Shown in pieces: positions 8,516 to 18,427 of a DNA stretch of 64,000 nt; positions within the stretch are counted from its first letter, which is position 1; each line of letters begins with the position of its first letter. The position numbers and the translations under genes are program-made. Source of the DNA: Pantoea sp. Ap-967 (lineage in GTDB: Bacteria; Pseudomonadota; Gammaproteobacteria; Pseudomonadales; Pseudomonadaceae); assembly GCF_011752565.1 (NCBI RefSeq), contig NZ_VWXK01000004.1, forward strand, positions 62,001-126,000. Reading direction: 5' to 3'. The notes below the pieces were generated by a model. The model ran no database searches. It was given only the letters and a program-made list of their open reading frames with translations, and was not told where the DNA came from.

Positions 8516-10252
8516 CTAACCTTTAACCGGCGCCACCGCCAACTCCACCCGCTCGCTCTTCTTGATCACCGCATACACCACCGCCGTCACCAGGCTCCCG
8601 GCCACGATCGCCAGCAAATACAACAACGCGTGGTTGATGGCATTGGGAATCAGCAACACGAACAGCCCGCCATGGGGCGCCATCAGCTTGCAGCCAAAGT
8701 ACATCGACAATGCCCCGGTCAACGCGCCACCGGCGATGCTCGCCGGAATCACCCGCAGCGGGTCCTTGGCGGCGAACGGAATCGCCCCTTCGGAGATGAA
8801 GCACAGCCCCAGCGCCAATGCCGCCTTGCCCGCCTCGCGCTCGCTCTGGGCGAACTTGCGCCGGGCCAGGAAGGTGGCCAGGCCCAGGCCAATCGGCGGC
8901 ACCATGCCCGCGGCCATGGTCGCCGCCATCGGGGCATAACTGGACGAGGCCAGCAGCCCCACCGAGAACGCATACGCCGCCTTGTTGATCGGCCCGCCCA
9001 GGTCGACGCACATCATGCCGCCCAGCAGCAGCCCCAGCAGAATGGCGTTGGTGGTGCCCATGCTGTCGAGAAAGTGCGTGAGGCCTTCGAGCATGGCCGC
9101 GACCGGCTGGCCGACCACGTAGATCATCACCAGGCCCGTGAACAGGCTGGCCAACAGTGGAATGATCAGAATCGGCTTGAGCGCCTCCAGGCTACTCGGC
9201 AGCTTGGCCCAGCGGGCAATGGCCTTGGCGCTGTAACCGGCAAGAAAACCGGCGACGATGCCGCCAATGAACCCGGCCCCGAGGGTGCTTGCCAGCAAGC
9301 CGCCGATCATCCCCGGCGCCAGGCCCGGGCGGTCGGCGATGGACCAGGCAATGTAGCCGGCCAGCAACGGCACCATCAGCTTGAACGCCGCTTCGCCGCC
9401 GATCTGCATCAACGCCGCTGGCAAGGTGCCAGGTTCCTTGTAGGCCTCGATGCCGAAGACGAACGACAAGGCGATCAGCAAACCGCCGGCCACCACCATC
9501 GGCAGCATGAACGACACGCCGGTCAGCAGGTGCTTGTACACCCCGGCCTTTTCCGCCTTGGCGCTTGGCGCAGCGGCTGCATCGCCTGCACTTTCCACCT
9601 TGGCCTCGGCCAGCGCCTTGCCCAAGGTCGCCTGGGCCTGCTTGAGGGCGATGCCGGTGCCGCAGCGGTAGATGCGCTTGCCGGCAAAGCGTGCCGTGGG
9701 CACCTCGATGTCGGCGGCCAGCAGCACCACGTCGGCTTCGGCGATGGCCTGGGCCGACAGTGGGTTGCGTGCCCCCACCGAGCCCTGGGTTTCCACCGTC
9801 AGTTGGTAACCCAGTTGCTGGGCGGCCTGCTGCAAGGCTTCGGCGGCCATGAAGGTGTGCGCCACGCCGGTCGGGCAGGCGGTTACCGCGACGATGCGTG
9901 TGGCGGCAGCGGGCGCCTGGGCGAGCGGCTCGGCAACCTGCACCTGGGCGTTGGCCGCCGCTTCATCAAGAAAATGCTCGCGGTCTGCCAGGGCCTGGGC
10001 CGGGCTGCTCTGGTACAAGCGCTTGCCGGTGAAACGGGCCAGGTCCACGGGGCCGGTGCTGACCACCAGCACCCAGTCGGCCTCGGCGATCTGCGCGGCG
10101 CTCAGCTGGCGTTCGGGGTGTTCGGCGTCCTGCACTTCAACGCAGGTCTTCCAGCCACGGCGCTGGGCGGCGGCCGACAACAGGCGTGCGCTGAGCACGC
10201 TGGACACCTGCCCATTGGGGCAGGCGGTGACAATGGCAATGTTCATCGGCAA
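8516..10252 (-). CDS. fruA: PTS fructose transporter subunit IIB'BC
   Basis: Fructose-specific permease of the phosphotransferase system, 578 residues, in the inner membrane; it imports fructose as fructose 1-phosphate. Two EIIB-type domains are visible: an N-terminal copy (IAIVTACPNGQVSSVLSA) and a second one (IVAVTACPTGVAHTFMAAEA) carrying the phosphocysteine context typical of the active EIIB. The EIIC domain begins near residue 235 (YKHLLTGVSFMLPMVVAGGL) with about ten hydrophobic segments and GGMMCVDLGGPINKAAYAF. This B'BC order matches E. coli FruA. It overlaps the end of fruK by 10 bp and is last in the fruB-fruK-fruA operon. Confidence 0.96.
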   Translation of the reverse strand: MPMNIAIVTACPNGQVSSVLSARLLSAAAQRRGWKTCVEVQDAEHPERQLSAAQIAEADWVLVVSTGPVDLARFTGKRLYQSSPAQALADREHFLDEAAANAQVQVAEPLAQAPAAATRIVAVTACPTGVAHTFMAAEALQQAAQQLGYQLTVETQGSVGARNPLSAQAIAEADVVLLAADIEVPTARFAGKRIYRCGTGIALKQAQATLGKALAEAKVESAGDAAAAPSAKAEKAGVYKHLLTGVSFMLPMVVAGGLLIALSFVFGIEAYKEPGTLPAALMQIGGEAAFKLMVPLLAGYIAWSIADRPGLAPGMIGGLLASTLGAGFIGGIVAGFLAGYSAKAIARWAKLPSSLEALKPILIIPLLASLFTGLVMIYVVGQPVAAMLEGLTHFLDSMGTTNAILLGLLLGGMMCVDLGGPINKAAYAFSVGLLASSSYAPMAATMAAGMVPPIGLGLATFLARRKFAQSEREAGKAALALGLCFISEGAIPFAAKDPLRVIPASIAGGALTGALSMYFGCKLMAPHGGLFVLLIPNAINHALLYLLAIVAGSLVTAVVYAVIKKSERVELAVAPVKG

Positions 10253-11190
10253 CCCTCTTGTTGTTCTGTCAGTTGCACGGCGGCTTCCAGCTGCGCCAAT
10301 TGCGCGCGGTCGTTGATGCCGAAGCCCACCTGGGTCACGGCCTGGGCGGCAATGGCGGTGGCGTGGCGCAGGGTGTGTTGCGGGGCTTGCCCGGTGAGCA
10401 GGCCATGAACCATACCGGCCACCAGCGAATCACCGGCGCCCACGGTGCTGGCCACCTGCACGTGCGGCGGGCGTGCCTGCAGGGCAACGCCTGCGGCGAA
10501 CCAGCTGACACCCTGCTCGCCCGCCGACACCACCACATGCTCGACGCCACTGCCCAACAGGCGCTCGGCGGCGGCACGCTGCGCGGCCAGGTCATGCACC
10601 GGCAGGCCAAGCACCTCGCCCAGTTCCTCGGTGTTCGGCTTCACCAGCCACGGCGCGCTCTGCAGGCCGGCACGCAGCGCCTCGCCGCTGCTGTCGAGGG
10701 CAACCTTCAACCCCAGTGCCTTGAGCTGCAGCAGCAAGTCACGGAACCAGGCGGCGCTGATGCCGCGCGGCAGGCTGCCCGCCACCACCACCGCCGCGTG
10801 CCCCGGCGCGGCCTGTGCCAGGCGTTGCAACAGCTCGGCGCGGGCAGCTTCGCCAACCTCCGGCCCCTGGCCGTTGATGTCGGTGACCCGGCCGTTGGCT
10901 TCGACCACCTTGACGTTGCTGCGGGTTTCGCCGGGCACGCGTACGAAGCAGTCGGTAAAGCCACGGCGGGCGATCAGCGCTTCGAATGGCTGCAGGTTGT
11001 CCTGGCCGAGGAAACCGGCCACGGTCACCTGGTGGCCCAGGTCGGCCAGCACCTGGGCGACGTTCAGGCCCTTGCCAGCGGCATGGCTTTGCTGGGCCTG
11101 GGTGCGGTTGACGTGGCCGGGGCGCAGGGTGTCGAGGCTGAGGGTGAGGTCCAGCGCCGGGTTCAGGGTCAGGGTGAGGATCTTGGCCAT
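10243..11190 (-). CDS. fruK: 1-phosphofructokinase
   Basis: PfkB-family sugar kinase of 315 residues that phosphorylates fructose 1-phosphate to fructose 1,6-bisphosphate. The N-terminus ILTLTLNPALDLTLSLD is characteristic of FruK/LacC. The C-terminal PfkB signature VASTVGAGDSLVAGMVHGLL contains the catalytic aspartate in GAGDS, and KPNTEELGEVLG is the usual mid-region motif. The stop of fruB is directly adjacent to its start (10-base reach) and its own end overlaps fruA, so the three genes are translationally linked. The substrate of this enzyme, fructose 1-phosphate, is also the inducer that releases Cra in P. putida. Confidence 0.96.
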   Translation of the reverse strand: MAKILTLTLNPALDLTLSLDTLRPGHVNRTQAQQSHAAGKGLNVAQVLADLGHQVTVAGFLGQDNLQPFEALIARRGFTDCFVRVPGETRSNVKVVEANGRVTDINGQGPEVGEAARAELLQRLAQAAPGHAAVVVAGSLPRGISAAWFRDLLLQLKALGLKVALDSSGEALRAGLQSAPWLVKPNTEELGEVLGLPVHDLAAQRAAAERLLGSGVEHVVVSAGEQGVSWFAAGVALQARPPHVQVASTVGAGDSLVAGMVHGLLTGQAPQHTLRHATAIAAQAVTQVGFGINDRAQLAQLEAAVQLTEQQEGCR

Positions 11191-14043
11191 TCAGTAACGC
11201 TCCACCAGCGCGCGTACCGCTGCGGCGCTGTCTTGTTGCAGGGCCTCGCGCGCCAGGGCGCGGGCCGTCTGGTGATCGGCCTGGCGAACCAGGGCCTTGA
11301 CTTCGGCAATGCTGCGGGCCGCCACGCTCAGTTCATCCACGTCCAGGCCCAGCAGCACGGCCACGGCCTGCGGGTCGGTGGCCAGCTCGCCGCACACGCC
11401 TACCCACTTGCCGTGGGCATGGGCGGCGCGCACGGTCATGTCGATCAGGCTTAGCACCGCTGGGTGCAGGCCGTCGGCCTGGGCCGACAGGCTCGGGTGG
11501 CCGCGGTCGATGGCCAGGGTGTACTGGGTGAGGTCGTTGGTGCCGATGCTGAAGAAGTCCACTTCACGGGCCAGTTGCGCCGCCATGAGCGCCGCGGACG
11601 GCACCTCGACCATGATCCCGACCTGCAGGTCGGCCACCGGAATTTCCTGGCGCAGGCGCTCGACCATGGCGCGTGCCTCGCGCCACTCGTGGGCCTGCCC
11701 AACCATCGGGAACATGATGCGCAGCGGGCGCTGGTCGGCCGCGCGCAGCAGGGCGCGCAGCTGGTCTTCCATGATCTGCGGGCGCTGCAGGGTCAAGCGC
11801 ACGCCGCGCACGCCAAGGAAGGGGTTTTCCTCGGCCGCGATCGGCCAGTACGGCAGTGGTTTGTCGCCGCCGACATCCAGGGTACGCACCACCAGCGGCC
11901 GCCCGCCCAGGCCGTCGAGCACGCGGCGGTACTCGGCCTCCTGGGTGGCCACATCCGGCGCTTGCGGGTGGGCCATGAAGATCAGTTCGGTGCGCAGCAG
12001 GCCAACGCCTTCGGCGCCCTGCTCCACCACCTTGGCGATGCCGTTGCTGTCGCCAATGTTGGCGAACACTTCAACCGCATGGCCGTCGCGGGTGACGGCC
12101 GGCGCGTGGCGCTCGGCCCAGGCGGCCTGCAGGCGCTGCTCGCGCGCGTCGCGTTCGGCCAGGGCGCGTTGCAGCTCGTCTGCCGCGGGTGCCACCGTGA
12201 CCTGCCCACGCTGGCCATCGAGCAACAAGGGCGTGCCAGGTTCGAGCAGCAGCACCGCGGCGCCAGCGCCAACCACTGCCGGAATGCCCAGGGCGCGGGC
12301 GACGATGGCACTGTGTGCGGTGGCGCCGCCATGGGCGGTGACGATGCCGGCGACCCGCTCCGGGTTCAGGCGGGCGACGTCGGACGGGCCAACCTCGCCC
12401 ATCACCAGCACGTAGGGTTGCTCGGGTTCTGCCTGCGCCTGCACGCCGCACAGCTGCACCAGCACCCGGCGGCCGATGTCGCGCAGGTCGGCGGCGCGTT
12501 CGGCAAGCAAGGCGTCCTGCAGCGCTTCCTGTTGGCGTGCGGCAGCTTCGATCACCGCCATCCAACCCGCTTGCGCGCTCTCGCCCTGGGCCAGGCGCAG
12601 TTCCACGTCATCGCCCAAGGCCGGGTCGGCGAGCATTTCCTGGTGGGTGACGAAGATCTCGCCAATGGCCTTGTCGCTGCGCTGCACCAGCGCCTGCAGG
12701 TCGGCGTTCACCACGGCCAGGGCCTCACGCAGCTTGCGGCGCTCCGCTGCTGGCGATTCGCCGCGCAGCGGGTAGTCGATGTCGCGCTCGACACACACAT
12801 GCGCAGGGCCACTGGCAATGCCTGGGGAGGCGCTTACGCCCTGGATGTGGCTGCCGGCGGGCGGTGCCTGCAAGGGCTGCGCGGCAACCTCGGCAACCGG
12901 GCTGGTTGCCGTGGGCAGCGGCTCGACGTCCTCGCCCAGCCCCGCCTCGATGGCCGCCAGCAGCACCGGCAGCGCATCAGCGGCAATCGACGGCTCGGCA
13001 ATCAGTTCAAGTTCCTGGCCACGCCGGGCGCCGAGGCTGAGCAATTTGCTCAGGCTTTTCACCGACACCGCCGGCTGCCCGCTGTCGGGCAGGCGCAGGC
13101 GCAGCTCGCCGTCGAAGCCCTTGGCCAGCTGCGCGAGCACCTTGGCCGGGCGCGCATGCAGGCCATGCGGGTTGGCCAGCACGATGCGTGCACTCGGCCA
13201 GTCGGCCGGGGCCTCGCCACCGAGCACTTCGAGCACGGTGCGGCTACTGGTGGCCTGGTACAGGGTTTGCCCGCGGCCTTCGATCAGCACCTCGCACAGG
13301 CGTTCGAGCAGGGCCTGATGGGCGGCGCCCAGGCTTGCCAGGCAGAACAGGCCGTTAAGCGGCTGGTCGCGGTAACGCAGTGGCTGTTGCGGGGTGATGA
13401 ACGCCAGGCCTGGCTGGCGCACCTGGCGTTCACTGTGCAACCACCAGAGGCCTTCACCTAGCGGCAGCGGCTCGGCCTGCTGCAACACGGCGGCAAAGCC
13501 GCTGTCCACGCATCCGGCGCGCTGCAACAGGCGTGCACCGCGCCAGGCCAGCTCGTCGAAATCTTCGGCGGGCAGGTTCAGGCCAACCAGCTGCGCGTCC
13601 AGCGCCAACGCCTGGGGCGCACCTTGCAGCAACTTGAGCAGGGCCTCGGCGGAGCTGGCCCGGCGCAGCGCCTCGGCCAGGTCGGTTTCGCCCAGGGCGC
13701 GGGTGAGCAGTTGCAGCAGGCGCAGGTGTTCATCGGACCGGGCAGCGATGCCGATGGCCAGGTAGACGATCTGGCCATCGCCCCAGTCCACGCCCTCGGG
13801 GAACTGCAGCAGGCGCACGCCGGTGGCATACACCAGGTCGCGGGTTTGCGGGGTGCCGTGGGGAATGGCGATGCCCTGGCCGAGAAAGGTCGAACCTTGC
13901 GCCTCGCGCGCCTGCAAACCCTGCAGATACCCCTCGGCCACCAGGCCGTCGGCGACCAACTGGTCCGCCAGCAGGCGCAATGCCTGGGCCTTGTCGGCGG
14001 CCTGCTGGCCCATGGCAATCTGCTCTTTGGCGAGCTCGAGCAT
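11191..14043 (-). CDS. fruB: Fused fructose PTS protein EIIA-HPr-EI
   Basis: Multiphosphoryl transfer protein of 950 residues that carries phosphate from phosphoenolpyruvate to FruA. Domains in order: EIIA-Fru (about 1-145, phospho-histidine H62 in GIAIPHGT), a linker, HPr (about 285-370, H296 in NPHGLHARPAK), and enzyme I (about 400-950, H577 in GGATAHSAIVARALG, plus the PEP-binding part with FSIGTNDLTQY and VGVCGELA). This three-domain fusion is the form known from pseudomonads and Rhodobacter; E. coli FruB lacks the EI part. The start at 14043 is set by AAAAGGAG just upstream; an earlier in-frame ATG at 14112 has no good ribosome site. The operator for Cra lies in the 298-bp gap to the divergent cra gene. 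Confidence 0.96.
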   Translation of the reverse strand: MLELAKEQIAMGQQAADKAQALRLLADQLVADGLVAEGYLQGLQAREAQGSTFLGQGIAIPHGTPQTRDLVYATGVRLLQFPEGVDWGDGQIVYLAIGIAARSDEHLRLLQLLTRALGETDLAEALRRASSAEALLKLLQGAPQALALDAQLVGLNLPAEDFDELAWRGARLLQRAGCVDSGFAAVLQQAEPLPLGEGLWWLHSERQVRQPGLAFITPQQPLRYRDQPLNGLFCLASLGAAHQALLERLCEVLIEGRGQTLYQATSSRTVLEVLGGEAPADWPSARIVLANPHGLHARPAKVLAQLAKGFDGELRLRLPDSGQPAVSVKSLSKLLSLGARRGQELELIAEPSIAADALPVLLAAIEAGLGEDVEPLPTATSPVAEVAAQPLQAPPAGSHIQGVSASPGIASGPAHVCVERDIDYPLRGESPAAERRKLREALAVVNADLQALVQRSDKAIGEIFVTHQEMLADPALGDDVELRLAQGESAQAGWMAVIEAAARQQEALQDALLAERAADLRDIGRRVLVQLCGVQAQAEPEQPYVLVMGEVGPSDVARLNPERVAGIVTAHGGATAHSAIVARALGIPAVVGAGAAVLLLEPGTPLLLDGQRGQVTVAPAADELQRALAERDAREQRLQAAWAERHAPAVTRDGHAVEVFANIGDSNGIAKVVEQGAEGVGLLRTELIFMAHPQAPDVATQEAEYRRVLDGLGGRPLVVRTLDVGGDKPLPYWPIAAEENPFLGVRGVRLTLQRPQIMEDQLRALLRAADQRPLRIMFPMVGQAHEWREARAMVERLRQEIPVADLQVGIMVEVPSAALMAAQLAREVDFFSIGTNDLTQYTLAIDRGHPSLSAQADGLHPAVLSLIDMTVRAAHAHGKWVGVCGELATDPQAVAVLLGLDVDELSVAARSIAEVKALVRQADHQTARALAREALQQDSAAAVRALVERY

Positions 14044-14171
14044 GACCTTCTCCTTTTGCAGCCCCGGGCTTGGTTTTAGAGCCGGGTACTGAGGTATTGT
14101 TGTGATATTCACGCAATCAGCCAGTTCGGCAGCCGGGTATCGGCAGTTGTCGGGGCAGAAAATTTACTGGC

Positions 14172-14183
14172 TGAAACGTTTAA
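14172..14183. promoter_or_regulatory. Cra (FruR) operator
   Basis: TGAAACGTTTAA at this position is the exact complement of TTAAACGTTTCA, the operator described for Cra at the fruBKA promoter of P. putida, as I recall it. It sits about 130 bp from fruB and 160 bp from cra, in the divergent control region, as expected for fructose 1-phosphate-relieved repression. Confidence 0.85.
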
Positions 14184-14341
14184 TCTGACCAAGCGGCCAC
14201 GTTACTCGATAATCTTCCAAGGAAAAAGCCCCATCCTGTCGGACAATTGCGACAATGGTCGCCTGCGCGTGGGGGCCAATCCGGGTCAAACTACCCGGTC
14301 CTGGTTCCGTAGCCAGTCCCGGTAATAACAAGGAAAATTCG

Positions 14342-15337
14342 GTGAAACTCAGCGATATCGCCCGCCTGGCCGGTGTGTCAGTGACCACTGCCAGTTACGT
14401 CATCAACGGCAAGGCCGAGCAGCAGCGCATCAGCAACAGCACTGTCGAACGGGTGCGTGCGGTGGTCGAAGCCCATGGCTTCACCCCCAACCCACAGGCC
14501 GCCGGCCTGCGCAGCCGCCACACCCGCACCCTGGGCTTCATTCTCCCGGATCTGGAGAACCCCAGCTATGCCCGCATCGCCAAGCAGCTGGAACAGGGTG
14601 CCCGTGCCCGTGGCTACCAGTTGCTGATCGCCAGCAGCGACGACCAGCCCGACAGCGAGCGCCAACTGCAGCAGCTGTTCCGCGCCCGGCGCTGCGACGC
14701 GCTGTTCGTCGCCAGCTGCCTGCCGCCGGAAGATGACAGCTACCGCGAGCTGCACGACAAAGGCCTGCCCGTCATCGCCATCGACCGGCGCCTGGACCCA
14801 GCCCACTTCTGCTCGGTCATCAGCGACGACCGCGATGCCAGCCGGCAACTGGCCGGCAGCCTGCTGGCCACCGCGCCGCGCAGCATTGCCCTGATTGGCG
14901 CACGCCCGGAACTGTCGGTCAGCCAGGCCCGTGCCGGCGGCTTCGACGAAGCCATGCAAGGCTTTGACGGCGTGGTGCGGCGTTACCAGGGCGAGGCCTT
15001 CAGCCGTGAGTGCGGCCAGCGCCTGATGCAGCAGTTGATCGATGACCAAGGCGGCCTGCCGGATGCCCTGGTCACCACCTCCTATGTGCTGCTGCAAGGG
15101 GTGTTCGATAACCTGCAGGCGCGCCCGGCCGATTCGCGCCAGTTGCACCTGGGCACCTTCGGCGACAACCAGCTGCTCGACTTCCTGCCGCTGCCGGTCA
15201 ACGCCATGGCCCAGCAGCACGGTTTGATCGCTGCCACCGCGCTGGAACTGGCCCTGGCCGCCATCGAGGAAAAACGCTACGAGCCTGGGGTGCATGCCGT
15301 GGGCCGTACCTTCAAGCAACGCATCGCCTCGGCCTGA
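14342..15337 (+). CDS. cra: Catabolite repressor-activator Cra/FruR
   Basis: LacI-family regulator of 331 residues. The GTG start at 14342, preceded by AAGGAAAA, gives the canonical N-terminus VKLSDIARLAGVSVTTASYV with the helix-turn-helix at about residues 3-22 and the hinge at about 45-60. The effector-binding domain runs from TLGFILPDLENPSYARIA to the end. Length and N-terminus match E. coli Cra (334 residues). An ATG 87 bases upstream would add residues not seen in the family. It is divergent from fruBKA with a Cra operator between, and in P. putida its role is thought to be largely limited to fructose genes. The TatD gene starts 2 bp after its stop. Confidence 0.93.
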   Translation: MKLSDIARLAGVSVTTASYVINGKAEQQRISNSTVERVRAVVEAHGFTPNPQAAGLRSRHTRTLGFILPDLENPSYARIAKQLEQGARARGYQLLIASSDDQPDSERQLQQLFRARRCDALFVASCLPPEDDSYRELHDKGLPVIAIDRRLDPAHFCSVISDDRDASRQLAGSLLATAPRSIALIGARPELSVSQARAGGFDEAMQGFDGVVRRYQGEAFSRECGQRLMQQLIDDQGGLPDALVTTSYVLLQGVFDNLQARPADSRQLHLGTFGDNQLLDFLPLPVNAMAQQHGLIAATALELALAAIEEKRYEPGVHAVGRTFKQRIASA

Positions 15338-15339
15338 CC

Positions 15340-16116
15340 ATGCGCCTGATCGACACCCACACCCACCTGGACTTCCCCGAGTTCGACGCCGACCGCCCGC
15401 GCCTGCTGGCCAACGCGGCGGCGCGCGGGGTGGAGCGGATGGTGGTGCTGGGGGTGTACCAGGCGAACTTCCAGCGGGTGTGGGACCTGGCTTGCGCCGA
15501 AGGCAGCGTGCATGCGGCGCTGGGGCTGCACCCGGTCTACCTGGAGCAGCATCGGCCAGAGCACCTGGTGCAATTGCGCCAGTGGCTGGAACGGCTGCGC
15601 GGTGACCCGCGGCTGTGCGCCGTGGGCGAGTTCGGCCTGGACTACTACCTTGAAGACCTGGACAAGGAGCGCCAGCAGGCGTTGTTCGAGGCACAGTTGC
15701 AGATGGCCTGCGATTTCGAGTTGCCGGCCCTGCTGCACGTGCGCCGCAGCCATGCCCAGGTGATCGCCACGCTCAAGCGCTACAAACTGGCCAGAGGTGG
15801 GGTAATCCATGCCTTTGCCGGGAGCTTCGAGGAGGCACGGGAGTACATCAAGCTGGGCTTCAGGCTGGGTTTGGGTGGCGCGGCGACCTGGCCGCAGGCG
15901 TTGCGCTTGCGCAAGACGGTTGCGCGCCTGCCGCTGGAAAGCATCGTGCTGGAGACCGACTCGCCCGACATGGCGCCGGCGATGTTTGCCGGGGAGCGCA
16001 ATAGCCCCGAGCATTTGCCGGAGATTGCCGGGGTGTTGGCCGAGCTGATTGGGGTTGAGGTTGCAGTGCTGGCTGAGGCCAGCAGCCGGAATGCCTGTGA
16101 GGTTTTTGGCTGGTAG
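15340..16116 (+). CDS. TatD-family metal-dependent hydrolase
   Basis: TIM-barrel hydrolase of 258 residues in the TatD/YcfH/YjjV DNase family. Metal ligands and active-site residues are in place: HTHLD near residue 8, E in GEFGLDYYLED, H in LLHVRRSHAQ, H in VIHAFAGSFEEA and D in VLETDSPDM. Family members cut DNA or remove nucleotides from 3' ends. It begins 2 bp after cra, so it is probably translated from the cra message; no functional link to fructose is evident. A REP doublet follows. Confidence 0.92.
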   Translation: MRLIDTHTHLDFPEFDADRPRLLANAAARGVERMVVLGVYQANFQRVWDLACAEGSVHAALGLHPVYLEQHRPEHLVQLRQWLERLRGDPRLCAVGEFGLDYYLEDLDKERQQALFEAQLQMACDFELPALLHVRRSHAQVIATLKRYKLARGGVIHAFAGSFEEAREYIKLGFRLGLGGAATWPQALRLRKTVARLPLESIVLETDSPDMAPAMFAGERNSPEHLPEIAGVLAELIGVEVAVLAEASSRNACEVFGW

Positions 16117-16117
16117 T

Positions 16118-16190
16118 GCCGGCCCTTTCGCGGGGCAAGCCCGCTCCTACACAGGCTGTAGGAGCGGGCTTGCCCCGCGAAAGGGCCGGA
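16118..16190. repeat. REP pair, GCGGGGCAAGC type
   Basis: Closely spaced opposed copies with arms GCCGGCCCTTTCGCGGGGCA, loop about 12 bases, between the convergent TatD and chemoreceptor genes. Confidence 0.9.
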
Positions 16191-16203
16191 ACAGGCTACC
16201 TCC

Positions 16204-18216
16204 TCAAACCCTGAACGCCCCGATCAACCGCTTCAACTCCACCACCTGAACCGACAACGCCCGGCTGGCATCCTCGGTCTGGCAGGCCCCTTGGGTGGTG
16301 TCCTGGGCGGCTCGGTTGATCGCCACGATGTTGCGGTCGATATCATGGGCCACTGCCGTCTGCTGCTCCACCGCCGCCGCAATCTGCTGGTTCTGTTCGA
16401 CGATGCCACCCACCGCCCCCAGGATGTTGCCCAACGCCTGCTGCACCTGGCGCGCTTCATCGACGGTACCCGCGGCCATCTGGTGGCTGCTGCCCATGGC
16501 CTGCACCGCCGCCCCCACACCTTCCTGCAGGCGCTGGATCATCTGCGCGATCTGCGCGGTGGAGTCCTGGGTACGCCTGGCCAGGGTACGCACTTCATCG
16601 GCAACCACGGCAAAGCCACGCCCCTGCTCGCCGGCCCGGGCGGCCTCGATGGCGGCGTTGAGCGCCAGCAGGTTGGTCTGCTCGGCAATGCTGCGAATCA
16701 CCTCCAGCACCTGGCCGATGGCTTGGCTGTCAGTTGCCAGCTGGTTGATCGCCAGCACCGTCTGGTCGATTTCCGCCGCCAGCCGGCCGATGCTGCCCTG
16801 CTGGCTGTGTACCAGGGAGCGGCCCGTGGCGCTTTCCTGGTTGACCTGCTGCGCGCCTTCGGCCGCCAAGGCCGCGCTGCGTGCCACTTCCTGGGCGGTA
16901 GCGCTCATCTGGTTCATGGCCGTGGCCACTTGTTCGATCTGCTCGCGCTGGCCGCTCACGGCCTGGTTGCTGCGGGCAGACACCGCCAGCACCTGCCCGG
17001 CTTGTGCTTCAACCGCCACGACAGTGAGCCCCACTTGCTCGATCAGGCCACGGATGCGCCGCACGGTTTCGCTGAAGCCCTGGCCCAGGTCGCCGAGTTC
17101 ATCGCGGCTGTGGGCCTTGAAGGTGACGGTCATGTCGCCCGCGGCAACCCGGTCCATAGCACCGCCAAGCCGGCGCAGGGTGGCCCGGGTCGAGGCATAG
17201 AAGCCGCCGTAGAGGTAGAGGATCAGCGCGAAGGCACCGGCAAGCGCTGCGCCAAGGCCAAGCATGCGCAGGCGCTGCTCGGCAAGGCGCGCCTGCAACT
17301 GGGCCTGCAGGTGGTCCAGGGTCGCGTCGTTCAGCCGGTAGGTGTGTGCCATCAACTCGCTGACGTGCTGGTAGAACGCCGGCCAAGGGGCATCGAGTGC
17401 TTGCGCCACCACCACCTGATCCTCGAAAAAGGCCGCCGCTTGTTTGAGCGTCGCCTGGCTGGCCTGGGCCACGTCCGCCAACCGGGCCTCGGCGCCGGGG
17501 TCGCTGGCCAGGGCGTCGTCCAGGCGCAATGCGTAGTCCGCCGCCAGGCGCTCCAGGCGCTGCAGCAGGTCTTCGAAGCGCGCACTGCCGGAGGAGTCGA
17601 TGAAGCCGCGGCCCAGGGCCACCGCCCCCATCGCGCGGCCTTCGCCCAGGGCCTGGGTGACCTGTGCGGTGGCGACCGTGATCAATTCGCCCAGCTGGCG
17701 CACCGAGGCCTGGCTGTCCTGGCTCAGGCCCGCCTGGCTTGCCACTTGCTTGCCGAGCATCTGGGCCTGGGCCAGCAGCTTGTCGAACAGCGCGGTCTTG
17801 TTCTGCAAGGACGACTCGTTGCGCGCGCGGGTGAAGGCAGTGGCCAGTTCATCGAGTTTGGCCTGGGGCACCGCTTCGCTGCCCTGCAGCGCCTGCAACT
17901 GCGCCTGGACCTTGTCCTGCAGCGCGGCGATGCGCGGCTCCAGGTCACCGGGCTGGCCCGACTGGCCGAGCACGGCGTTGACCTGCAGCAGGTTGCCCAG
18001 GGCTTCCAGGTCGGCGCGCAGGGCCAGGCTGCCGGCCAGGGGCGCGATGCCGCGCAGTTCGGAACCGGTGCTGTGGAATTGCTGGTAGGCGTCACGCACC
18101 AGGTAGAAGCTGGTGGCCAGCATGGGCAGGAAGAACAGGACGCTGATGAGGCTGAACTTCTGGCCGAAGCTCAGGCGGTTCATCAGTGCGATGGCCGGGT
18201 AGAGCAGACGCTTCAC
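16204..18216 (-). CDS. Methyl-accepting chemotaxis protein with large periplasmic helical sensor
   Basis: Transmembrane chemoreceptor of 670 residues. The first membrane helix is at about residues 20-42 ([20 protein letters not shown]). A periplasmic domain of about 270 residues follows, strongly helical and without obvious PAS/Cache motifs, possibly of helical bimodular type. The second helix is [20 protein letters not shown], then HAMP and the signalling domain with [20 protein letters not shown] and [19 protein letters not shown]. The signal is not identifiable. Its position beside ampE and ampD matches the PA4520-PA4522 order in P. aeruginosa as I remember it. Confidence 0.9.
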   Translation of the reverse strand: MKRLLYPAIALMNRLSFGQKFSLISVLFFLPMLATSFYLVRDAYQQFHSTGSELRGIAPLAGSLALRADLEALGNLLQVNAVLGQSGQPGDLEPRIAALQDKVQAQLQALQGSEAVPQAKLDELATAFTRARNESSLQNKTALFDKLLAQAQMLGKQVASQAGLSQDSQASVRQLGELITVATAQVTQALGEGRAMGAVALGRGFIDSSGSARFEDLLQRLERLAADYALRLDDALASDPGAEARLADVAQASQATLKQAAAFFEDQVVVAQALDAPWPAFYQHVSELMAHTYRLNDATLDHLQAQLQARLAEQRLRMLGLGAALAGAFALILYLYGGFYASTRATLRRLGGAMDRVAAGDMTVTFKAHSRDELGDLGQGFSETVRRIRGLIEQVGLTVVAVEAQAGQVLAVSARSNQAVSGQREQIEQVATAMNQMSATAQEVARSAALAAEGAQQVNQESATGRSLVHSQQGSIGRLAAEIDQTVLAINQLATDSQAIGQVLEVIRSIAEQTNLLALNAAIEAARAGEQGRGFAVVADEVRTLARRTQDSTAQIAQMIQRLQEGVGAAVQAMGSSHQMAAGTVDEARQVQQALGNILGAVGGIVEQNQQIAAAVEQQTAVAHDIDRNIVAINRAAQDTTQGACQTEDASRALSVQVVELKRLIGAFRV

Positions 18217-18317
18217 GGGGGCACCTCCTTGGATTCTTGTTGTTCTGCGGGGATAGCACTAGGCCATCTGTATAACGCAGATCGAATCGGAGGTTTGTAA
18301 CTTAAGGTTAACCGTTG

Positions 18318-18422
18318 GGGGCGCCGCTGGCGCGGCGCTTCGCGAGCTAGCGCTCGCTCCTACCGGGGCAGTGTTGGGCTTTGGTAGGAGCGAGCGAAGC
18401 TCGCGATGCGCCAGCGGCGCCC
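18318..18422. repeat. REP pair, CGCGAGCN-GCTCGCTCCTAC type
   Basis: Arms GGGCGCCGCTGGCG and its complement enclose two opposed copies of GCGAGC...GCTCGCTCCTAC. This second REP family differs in core sequence from the GCGGGGCAAGC family that dominates the window. Confidence 0.85.
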
Positions 18423-18427
18423 GCACA

